From Schistosoma mansoni (taxonomy: Eukaryota; Platyhelminthes; Trematoda; Strigeidida; Schistosomatidae), in the NCBI RefSeq assembly GCF_000237925.1, contig NW_017386041.1, positions 62,001 through 126,000 of the forward strand: a DNA stretch of 64,000 nucleotides. Reading direction: 5' to 3'. The translations under genes were made by a program, and so were the position numbers. This document shows positions 48,601 through 60,600 of this stretch, in pieces (position 1 is the first letter of the stretch; each line of letters begins with the position of its first letter). The notes beneath the pieces were generated by a model that saw only the letters and a list, made by a program, of their open reading frames with translations, was not told the origin of the DNA and searched no databases.

Positions 48601-51600
48601 TTATGTGGCGCATATATATTTGGTGTCAAATTTTGTTGCGGATGCTACCAAGACATCATTTTTGAACTGTGATCTACTATTCAAACAAATTTATAATGAA
48701 TATTTGAAAAGTCTACAAAATATTTCTTCATTGATTATTATGTCACAACATCCAAATTAGTAAGAGGGAAGTTAAAATCGTTTGGGAAGTTATATTGCTA
48801 AAATCTAAATAACGATATTGTCAGTTGCTGCAAATTTATTGGTTTCTGGATTGACAGAAACATGTGCAGTGACCCTGTCCGGATGAATAATACAATTATA
48901 ATACCTTGTTTAGACGTCCCTCTCATCGTGTTGTTTTGAAGTGGCATGTGATTTGTTCGGTGTCGCCTGATGGTGATTGTTGATTCGAATCCGGTTCAGG
49001 ACAGGGCGTTCTGCTTATGAAATTAATTTCATGCTTTCACCAACACGATATCACAATAGGTTACAGTTAATTTTCCAGTGGTTCTGTCAGATGATGACCA
49101 TACTTATATATCATGTTTAGGTTTTGTAGACACAGCATAAATCAATGGCTGGAGGCTCCAAAGTTGTGTGTACGATTTGACTCAGCAATCGAGTGCTGAA
49201 GGCTTCAACAATAAGCTTCCATTCTAGTGATGATCTTAAGTGACTCAGGAAATGACTTAAAACAGTTTTTCACCGTTTTTAGCTAGTTAGAAAAAGGCTG
49301 GTATAAATAAAGAGTTCACGAAATGAAACTAGGGAAAATACGAAGTACATATTCTTCACTAATGAAACTCCAAACATTTCACTATGTATGTAAATAGTGT
49401 TTTGAACTTTCGCACATTGTTTCCGTTTCATTAGTTTGAATCTTTGTTGTATTCTTTTGTCTAACTCGGTCACGAATCCGTAAAATTTTGATGAATGCAA
49501 GTCATTAGTATTGATAACATACATGGAAGTTGAAATAAAACCAGAGGAATGTTGATAATCGGAACATAATATTGTATGGGAAAGATTAGGTTGGATCTTG
49601 AACAAAATGATCTCGGTCGTTTTTCTAGATATGTTATTAGCAGTCTTCATAAACCCTATAGAACAGCTGCTTGAGGACAATCTCACACAACCTTTTTTGA
49701 GCAAGGTAATGTTTGACGTTATTAGGATCGACCCTTTCTAATCCTTCATTCTGTGAAAGGGAAGTATTGCCTCAGGTAGTTCTCACCAATAGGATACTTC
49801 TTCTACTTCTATACCTCCACCGTTGACAGTATGACTTCACACTTCAATCTTTGATTTAAAGCTTTTGTCCTACCACTTCCCAACTAACTTACCTAAGATG
49901 ATATGACCCTGAAAAACAAAGGTTTCAACAAACGTCAGGTCATCAAGATAGGCGATCCTAAACACTGCGTTAAGCCGACAATGACTCCTCAAAATTAGCA
50001 ATCTTAGTGACTAATTATGATAAAACCTAGAATCGTTTTTTAACTACTCAAATGTTTCCCATTTTAATCATTGTCTATAGGAGTTCCAAGCAAACTTTAT
50101 GTGTATTTTTACATCGGAGCTTACTGATGCTTGGTGTTTAGATTACTAATGATTGGGTATTTTCCGTTTTTCAGTTATCTCATTATTGGTTTGGCGGTTG
50201 AAATAGCATAGCAGTAATACTGCTGTACATGAACAGTTCTTAAATAAGATAAATAAAACTTATGTATTCCACTTACAATCGCCTTCATTATTTGCCCAGT
50301 TACTTACTTATTTACGCCTGTTACTCCCAATCGAGCATAGGCTGCTGACCAGCATTCTCCAACCCACTCTGTCCTGGGCCTTCCTTTCTAGCTCTCTCCA
50401 ATTTCTGTTCATTATTTGCCCATCTGGCAAAAATGAATTACCGTATTCTTTCATTCGCATCCACATAATCTGTATATTTTCTTACTTTTTAGTCTCATAT
50501 ATTTCATCTTTTTTATCTAATAGATTTGTTGGTTGGTTTTGTCTTATTCACTGATTCTGTCCAACTACACTCTAGCAAATTCACTCATGGTTCAAGTTTG
50601 AACAATGAACTCGAACAAACAGTCATGCCATCATATATACTTGAAATCATGAGTCAATTGAAGCTAGACCACCGTAGAAAACCTGGAAGCACTGGACGGC
50701 CGTTTCGTCCTATTGTGGGACTCCTCAGCAGTGCGCACCCACGATCCCGCCTCGCGAGATTCGAACCCAGGACCTACCAGTCTCGCTCCAGAGCACTTAA
50801 CCGATATACCACTCAGCCGGCATGCCATTAGTTTATTCCATGGAAACATCAATGAGAAATCGTTAGAATAAAATATTTTTCATTTTTCTAATGTTAAATT
50901 ATGAATCTTACACACTTTCAAATGATTTAATAAAGACAATGCGTAGGGATATGATAATGTTCATAATGAATGTGTTTTTTAATGTGGTCGTTATATACTA
51001 CTTATTTTTCTGTTTTAGTTTCCTGTTGATACTGAAGGACAAGATTTGAACTCAAATATGTAAGTGTGTTTTTCTTATGGAACTTGACTTCAATTTTAGT
51101 TTGGAAAACATTTGTCGTCTGTTGCAGTTCTTAAAATCCATTAAACGAGGACACTGACGTCGTATAAAAGTTTATTTCTTTGGTTATTTAAACACAAATA
51201 TTGGTACAAAAGGGGCATCAGACACATATGCGCCACACAAATCTCATTTGATTTGTGTAAGGGCTGTGATACTGCCTGGGTGCCCAAACCGAAGCAGGTG
51301 GTTTTCTTAAGGGGCTCATGGTAGCCGGTGACCAACGATAGGTACATACGCCATTCGTTCCCTCAGGGTGCTGGAGCGCATTTACACCACTGGTTTAGAA
51401 TGAGGGTTTCCTAACTCCCCTAGGTGGACTTTCCGTGTCCACCAACCCGATTAAAGCGCCGGGCATTCACTTTTCGTCCTCTCAATTTCGTAAACAACAG
51501 TAATGCTACGAGAAGGCAGTGAGTAGGACTTCCCTGACAGAGGCTATATAGGCGTGGCCATGTGAGAGCATTTGTAGAGGGAGAGGTGCCTCTCCCCACT

Positions 51601-54600
51601 CTCGACCGTACCAGGGCATTTAGGGTTATTGTTCCTATTTCTTCAAAGTACTTATCCATTGAAGATTCACTATACATTCATTGTTGAACATATTGAAAAC
51701 AATCCTTCAGATTATGCCTTGTAAAATGGCACTCTATTTATACGGCTTTTTTTAGCATTTGTTCATGCGTAAATTCTGATGTGTATGTTGGCAGTAAATG
51801 AGTTTGGAATGTGATAAAATCTGTGGAAATTTTTCAATTTTTGTCCTTGTTCACACCAACTTCTTGACTACAGACAATAAGATCTTTCAGTCTCTTGTTA
51901 GTATAACACTTATGTAGTGCTTTGAAGATGCGAAATAACAGATTTATATTCAAAAATGGATAGTGGTTGACAGTGGAATCCAGGACGTGCGTTTCGTCCT
52001 ATTTTTGGACTCGTCAGCTGGATGTACCTGCATCTCAGAGTTGATGTACACTCTGAGACTAGAATCCAGTACCTTTCGCTTTAAACGCCATCGCGTTAGA
52101 GACTGACCAGTTGCAGTCCTAAAAACATCAATGGGAAGATCCAAACAAACAATACTAAGTAAAATAGAGTAATATCTTGTAAGCTTTGGATGAACTATAA
52201 AGTTGTACAGAGTGGAACCCATCGAATTATCCACGGGTAGTGAAATTATTCCTCTTCTTGTTTTACGTTTTTCAACTACTTTTCTACATTTCCATATTAT
52301 ATCCAGTGATTCTTTTCGCGAGTTTGTTCAATCATTCAGCTTAAAATCAATTTTTACCCAATAGAAATACTTTTCTAAATAACGTCATCATTTTCTAATG
52401 GAATAGTAATACTTCTGAAAGAGAAGACGTAATAGTAACTCATTAACCTAGTAGAGCTGTGTTTCAGACATGTGAATGTATGATTGTTTGGCTCAATCGA
52501 AACTATTATTCGTTGTCATATAGTCATAACTAACTGACACATCTTGAATAGAACGAATACTGAATGGCTTTATTATTATTCCGTGTTTTTTATTCTTCTC
52601 ATTCATTTATTCCTTATAATTGTGATCGTATTCTTTCTCACCGAAAGTGATGATGATACCGTTTCGACTCTTTCGATACTTATCTTATCAGTTTTGTTTC
52701 TATGTAATGATGGGGGGGGGGTTGGTGTGTTGAATTGAGCTAGCTCATATTTGTGCCATGTCCTATATTAATAACGATTAATTGTCATAAATATTCAAGA
52801 TATATTTATGTATAATAATAATAATTATTATTCAAACATTAGCTTCAGTTCTGAAGGCAGGGAGTTTCCGGACGACTGTGTAGATCGTGAATTTGTTATA
52901 TTTCGTCGACCATCCAATGTATCCTCCAAAGAATGTAAGTAAAGTTTGATGCACTTTCACATTTATATATATATACTACTGGAGATAGGAAGTCGAAACA
53001 GTTGTTATATATACTTTGTGCTAACATCCCTGAATGTTATGTTGAGAAATTCACCTTCCATTCTACAAGTTTGTGAGCTTTCTGTTCTTGTCTCTTGGAC
53101 TTTCTAAACCTTCTGCAATCAAGCATTCCACCATCAATTGATGATACATACTACTCATATCTGTCGACATCAATAGCACATACCACATTATATGTACTAT
53201 AATATGCACCACTTATGCAAACAGAAATAAGTATTAGTAGCATGAATCAGAAGTAGAATGCTTACCAGCAGAAGAGTCAAATAAGGAGAAGAGAAAGGAA
53301 AACGATGAGCGATCAGAAGAATGATGAAGTATGTAAAGGATAACTGAAGGAAGTTACACAAATGATGATGGTTTATCATATCTGAGCTTTCGTTCACTGC
53401 ACTACTACTTCAAATCGGTAGTTGAGCTTACTATTCATAATAACGGCCGTTTATTGCTCTTTATTTTTATTCAGCTGAATTCTCTTTGTTTTTATTCAAT
53501 GACATAATGGGTTACTTTAATTATTACATTTCTAAATCGTTTGCTTGTTATATATGTCTCATCTACTCTGTAATGGGGTTAGGAAGGAATGAATTCTGTT
53601 GAGAGACTAAGCAGTAGTGTCTAGTGGTGGTCTGAAACCATCGAATTCTTATTTTCAAAAGAAAAACTATTGAGAAATTAATGGATTAGTTGATCAAACG
53701 TTTAGTGTATCATGTGCCAATAAACTTTTATTCTCTCTTTTTTATTTATTTATTGACACCTTTGTTAATGAAATAGCGTTTGCTGAAGATTTACCCGATG
53801 AATTCTTTGAACATACTGAAGAAGATATACGTAGATTAATGCGTTCATATCGTGATGAATGGTAAGTTGTATAAACCCTTTAATGGAACCATATTAAACA
53901 ATCGCATTATTCTTGTCGCATAATCAAAATTTTTGAAAAAAATCTTAGTTATCAGTTTTGGTTTTGATGTATATCATGGAAAGCAGGTCAACCTTCCATG
54001 TATATTTATTTATTTAAACACATAAATATTGGTACAAGGGGGCACCAGATACATATGCGCCACACAAACCTCATTTGATTTGTGTGAGGGCTGTGATACT
54101 GCCTGGGTGCCCGAACCGAAGCAGGTGGTTTTCTCAGGGGACCATACCCGGAGCCTTTGACCTAAGGGCCTAACCAACAAGGCAGTGGATCGTCGTAGGG
54201 AGATGCAGTCTCATGGTAGCCGATGACCAACAATTGATTCATACGCCATTTGTTCCTTCAGGATACTGGAGCCAGCACATGTTCACTATTGGTTTGGAAT
54301 GAGGGTTTTCCAACTTCCCTAGGCGGACTTTCCGTATTCACCAACCCGGTTAAAGCACCGGACATTCATTTTTCATCCTCTCAATTTGGTAAACAACAGT
54401 AACGCCACGAGAAGGCAATGAGTAGGACTTTCCTGTCAGAGGCTATATAGGCGTGGCCATGTGAGAGCATTTGGAGAGGGTGAGCGGACTCTCCCCATTC
54501 TCGTCCGTATCAAGGCATTTGGGGGCTCCATGTATATTAGGTGAAAGGTGAATCAATAGTAGAATTTGTTTGAACTGTTTGAATCTTGTGCTTAGAAATC

Positions 54601-57600
54601 GACATTAACATAGATCACTATCCTAATGAATTTGTATATTTTGGTAAATTGGGTTCACTGATATTTGTTCTTCTATATTTACTAGGGTCATCATATTGAA
54701 GTTGTTTGTCTCCCATAGCATGGCTATTCTGTTTCACTCATTTTTTTTACTTCTCATTGCAAACATAGCTTAAAATTGAAATTCCATTCATCAGTCCACT
54801 TTCATTTTTTTTCGTTTTGCAGGGCTGAAAGTCAACCTCTTCAAACATCAGCTATGCGTTCAGAAGCTCGTCATAAATCCTATTCTAAATATTGTAGAGC
54901 TATTATTCAATTTCACTGGGTTGATAATCTTGTCATTCAAGCATGTTTCCTTCCTAATGAAAAAGGTTTGTTTTTAAAGTCATTTTTTTCAAAACTATTT
55001 GTAATTATTTGCTGGTTTCATTTTACTTAATGCAATAAGCCGTCAGTCCAAACTGTCACATTATGATGATATAACAAAGACTAGGGACAACGTCATATTA
55101 ACCTAAATGGAATGCTTCTTAAACTGTATTTGCGAAATTTCCCCTTTTTCAAGTTTCATGTTTGCCTTCGATTCTTTTGACTGAAATTAATTCATGATTA
55201 CAATGAGTAGGGACTTCGTTTGATAATGTCAGTCAGTCATTATCAAAGTAGAGCCTAGTACCGACGTGTATTGCTCTAAGTTGCGTTGTCATATAACGGC
55301 GACGAAATAAAATTGGTAAGATGTATGATATAGTAAAAGAGTAATATAGTAACAATAACAATGGAAAGGACTAAGCATTAAGAATGGGGTTTGAAATGAT
55401 AGAGTGGAAAGATCTGTGTGAAGAAATAGTCAAATTTAAGATTGAGATTAAGAGAAAGAATGAACACATCTGGGCCATTATGAACAATTCTAAGCCATTT
55501 TACTTAAAGTCTCCAACCATTGTTCGCATTTATTAGGTGAACCCCATCTAGCTAGGCTGCATCTACCAACATGGCTCAAACCAACAGTCAGTGATTTCAT
55601 GGGTTGGAGCTATTATCTTGGTTTGTTCGCCCCTGACTTCCTTCTAACCTCCTCATGTGCCAGAAAATACCACATATCGAGGTATGTAGGGATCACAAAA
55701 TCACCTAAAACCGGCGAACGGAACTAAAGTCAATAAAACAGTACAAGCTAGTTATTCCACTGCACCCCAGCCCTGCTAACTAGAGGGAGATCAGATTCAG
55801 CCGAGAGAAGTTTATATTCCACAAACAGCCCGGAAGCACGAACGAAGAAACACACAACTCACGCGTATATATACCGTACAAAAATATCCTTAGAAATTGT
55901 CACAAAGTAGCATACCAAAAGAGGGAACGAACCAATGACATTTAAGGTACTTCCGAGTGGGAAATACAAAGGAGGCGCTTTTGGCGTGAAAACAAGGAAT
56001 TCAAATTTCCAAAATAAAATTACAAAAATAGGACGTTTACCAAGTAGTTTCTGGGGACCTAGCATCCCCAACATAGGCGGTAACTGGGTGTACCTACCAT
56101 GTATCCTGCTCAACTCAGTCGATGAAGATTCATAATCTTATCAACCAGTCTGTCGCTTTTGCAAAGTATTTTTACACCTAACCTCAACGCTACACAAAAT
56201 GACGATATCTGATTGTAACTCATTGAAAACTGCTCTCGAATATTTGATGAAGAGTAAGAATGGAGGTTTATGCTGAATAACAAACTCACTATACCTGTTT
56301 ACTCAAATCTTTGTTTTTTGTTCTCTTCAAGTTAGTAAACGAACTAAATATACGAAATTTCTCAGGAAAACATGCCTCTCTGCGTTTAAATCCGCTGATT
56401 TGTTGAATTTGACGTATCAACTGTTACTTGACATTTCTTGACAAAACGTTTTGTCCAGTCTCAAGTATTGTATCGTGAGTTCAAGGGATTATGATTAACG
56501 ATTAGAGAAATTGAATGACGATGGATATACTATATAAAAGGCTTAGAACTTTAGATATCTGATTTGATCAACTGATATCAGTCAGTAAATTATCATCAGC
56601 ATAGAGCTTAGCGTCACAGATGTGTGCTGACCCAAGTCGCAGCATCCCATTAGCCTTATTTTAATTTACTCCGATACTACACAATGTCTTACAAGTAGAA
56701 ACCATCTATATTCAACAAACATCAACTAATTTATTTAATAAAGGTTCACAGGGTCTTCAGCTTTCTAACCATCTCTCTACCCACTCCAAACTTTAACAAT
56801 ACTCACTTAAATATGGATTATCATGTGGTTGATAAGTAACAAACAAAAGTGTAAGGATGGCTCGTTGGTAAACTCTAGGAAGCCTCAAGAAGGCCAGAAA
56901 GAGCCGAAGACATTCCATCCAATCACTGCTAGGGGAATATTCTAGAATATCGACGTGTAGCTTCCCCGTTGGATGGATACGAATGACCCCCCATGTGCTT
57001 ATTGGTTGCCTGAAATGATTTACTCTGAGCCAAAAACTATAAATACATAAGATTTCTGTACTATATTTTGACACTGTTTTGGGAAATAAAAGTTCCTACT
57101 TACTAGTCTTCTCTTTTCTCTCTTGTGACGTTGCGGGTTCGATTGTTCAAGTAGTCTAGTAGTACGTGGCATAGTAAGAACCAAAGCTCTAGATATGACA
57201 AAAAGGTATATTCATTTAAGAATAGTCTTTATTTTACTATCTCCCTAAATAATTTATGACGTCATCTATTTGAAATTCCGTTTTCTTACCAGAAAGGTTT
57301 GGAGAACAATTAAATTCATAGTATAGCAGTAACTGGTTTATTCGTATCAATTTAAGGCTTTTCATTAGTGCATGCAACGTTACAAAGAATCAAATCTAAG
57401 AACCTTAGTTCTCACTGGAAACAGGATACCATTCAATACACTGTAGACAACGAACAGTAATCATAAAGTGTTATCTATGAATATCTCTTTTCAGTCTCAA
57501 CTTGTTTAATCACAGTGAACATGACTTCAAAGTAGAACTTAATCCCCCCAAACTCTATAATGTCGGTCGGTTATTTTTTATCTGTATCCAAGTAAGATAT

Positions 57601-60600
57601 TGATACACCAAGTAGACATTTAGTTCTTCATTATATAAAAAGTGTAAGAATGATAAAATGGTTCTGACTATTATCGATCTATAGTTTCATACCTTGTATC
57701 TTTACTGTTTAATTGTTGTTTAAACAGTTTGATTTCATCACTAACCATTCTATTGTAGATTAGTTAGTCTATTGTAATAATCATTTTATTCTATACTTAT
57801 TTTTTATAGTGTCGGCATTATATAAATTTATTCATGATCTACAAAATTCTACTTATGACTTTAAACTATGTAAGTTGTTGGTTACATAATCCTTTTATGT
57901 TTCGGTTATTACTAATGACTTTTGTACTTTTAAATCATTTAAACATAACTATAGTATAGATTGTTTTGAAGGTGAGTTGTTGTATTGTTGTAGTGAACAA
58001 GAACATTAGTTGGGACAATTGAATGTATTTAAGCACAAATTACAGACTAACTAAATTCTGATATTAATTATCAGAAGGGGTTTTGTGGAGATTTCAGTAT
58101 TTTCATAGTTGAAAGCGTGAGTCAATTGAAGCTAGACCACCATCGAAAACCTGGAAGCACTGGACGGCCGTTTCGCCCTATTGTGCGACACCTCAGCAGT
58201 GCGCATCCACGATCCCGCACTCGCGAGATTCGAACCCAGGACCTACCAGTCTCGAGCCAGAGCCCTTAACCGATAGACCACTGAGCCGGCATCCAACGGT
58301 GTTAATGTCTAACTTCAACCGATCCACGAAGTTGAGCAACCGTTCACCAATTGTCTTCAGAGAGTTCCTATCTCACAACTGGTAGGTCCTGGGTGCTAAT
58401 CTCGCGAGGCTAGATAGTGGATGCGCACTGCTGAGGAGTCCCACAATAGAACAAAACGGCCGTCCAGTGCTTCCAGGTTTTTCCCTGGTCATGATCTCAA
58501 CTCTATAAAATTACTAAAATCTCCACAAAAACCCCTTCTGATATAACTAGTTTACAGAATTAGTCACTGTTGATAAATAACGTGTAAAAAAATTAAGTAC
58601 TAAGTATTCCAATAATTCTCATCATTTAATAAGTTCTAGGTACCTAATACCTGGTATCCATAGTCTATACACAATCAGTATGTTCTGTTTTGTTTTTCTA
58701 TCTAATATCGATTGAATAGTGTTCCATTTCACATATATAATTGATCATTCATTGTTATCCATTGCCTTTTGACAGATACTACTCCGCCTAAATTGTTTCT
58801 GTCCGATAAAAATATCACATTAATTGAAGTGAGTGTGAAAATTTTCTTCTGTTTTACATTTTTTTATTTGTTCAAAGGGGTGGTTTTTTCAAAAAAAGAT
58901 ATTTTAAGGAATACTTATGGTACGGTAATGACTTTATAAAAAATAGAGACCGTATTCCAATTCATTATGATTTTATGTCCGTCTTTTTATCACGTGATTT
59001 ATCCATCAATCGAAATACGACTTTTCTAATCTCAATACTGTGCCAAATCAATGACGTTCAACTGGTATGAGTAGTCTAGCGTCCTTATTGGTCTCTTGTC
59101 CGCCTAGCCCTTTCAATTGTGTCCAGAACACCGATTACAGCTTCTGCTATGTGAATCATTTATTTCAAGCATACTCTGTTTACATACCAGACAGACAAAC
59201 GGCGAGGCTAAACTATACTGACGAGCCAATCAGAAGCTTTCGCGGGTTTTCAAGGTCACGGCGCTAAGTTCGGTATTTGATGTTTACGTACGATCGGTTT
59301 ACAGCGGATTTTAGGGAAGACGTGATAATTCAGCGTCTACAAGAGAAGTGATCATAAGATTTTGGCGCTAAATTCAATTATCCATTTGAATAAATAGAGT
59401 TTTGGTATTATAGCTGATGTCAATTCGTGATGAAAACCCTAACTATAATTCCTAGCCTTAACCATGAACTGTAAATCATAATTTGAATTCTTCACACTGG
59501 TTTTTAACCTTCATTTGGTCTTAGTTATTATGTTGACACTCTCAGGGTCACTCTAGCGTCGCTCAAAGGTCGTCTATGAATTATAGTCTCACCCTTAACC
59601 CTAAACGCTAACCCTAAACCGTAAACCATACCAATATACCAACAACATTGAAGCTATATGTTCGAGGTTAAAAGAATTTTCGAGACCTTATCATGGTTTC
59701 AGAGGTCGACTACTATGGAGCCATATGGATGTGTTCCTGTACCGTATGCACTATGATTTTAGAACTTCTGAACCCATATCTGACCTTGAGAAGTTTTTGA
59801 GTCATGTAAAAAAACAGTATCCCCTTTAATTTTTGAGTTTTGTATAATATATTTATACTGTATACTGACTGTCTTCTGGTTGGCTAATATTTCTCAAGGT
59901 CATTTAAGATTCGTTCAAAGGTCGTCAGTATAGTTTAGTCTCGCCAGAATTTCTTATCAATGTTTAGATTCCATGACACAAACCTACGTGATCTGTATCT
60001 ACGAAGAGTTCTGAGTAATTGAATTCAATCGTCTACACAGAGTATATTGAATTCCTTGTAGCATGATCTAAAGTAGTTCTCTCTCTCTCTTTCTCTGTTT
60101 ATTAGTTGATAAACAAAAAAGGAGATTTACTAAGATCTAATTAGTTATTTCATCTTGAAATGTTAGATATACCACCAAGTTTGTGTTACACATAAAGAGT
60201 CTATTTGAATTGACTTAACTAATGAATTGTATTTTCTATAAAATAACTTAGTTTTGGCCCCCAAATGCCCCAGTACGGCCGAGAGTGGAGAGGGCCCGCC
60301 TTCTCTGTGGAAATGCTCTCACACGGCCCCGCGTATACCGCCTCTACCAGATAGTCCTACTCACTGCCTTCTCGTGGCGTTACTGTTATTTACGAAATTG
60401 AGTGGACGAAAAGTGAATGTCCGTCGCTTTAACCGGGTTGGTAGACACAGAAGGTCTACCTAGGGAAGTTGGAAAACCCTGATTCTAAACCAACGGTGTA
60501 CATAGGCATCAGGATCCCAAAGGAACAAATGATGTATTAATCAACCGTTGGTCACCGGCTACGGTGTGACTCCATCTCCTTACGATGCTTCACTGTCTTG

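Larger units (their letters stand above)
58075..58548. repeat. Head-to-head inverted pair of the second hammerhead SINE
   Basis: A minus copy (about 58075-58292) and a plus copy (about 58378-58548) face each other. Their outer ends also match in reverse complement: 'agaaggggttttgtggagat' at 58075 against 'atctccacaaaaaccccttc' near 58520. The RNA could fold into a hairpin of roughly 170-base arms. The minus copy has B box GGTTCGAATCT at 58226-58236. Confidence 0.8.

Noticed and set aside
50526-50640. Open segment after 'atctaatag' as an extra ASPSCR1 exon
   Set aside because: In the phase left by exon 48122-48226 it meets a stop, while that exon joins 51019-51059 in frame without it; the downstream part of the frame runs into a SINE.
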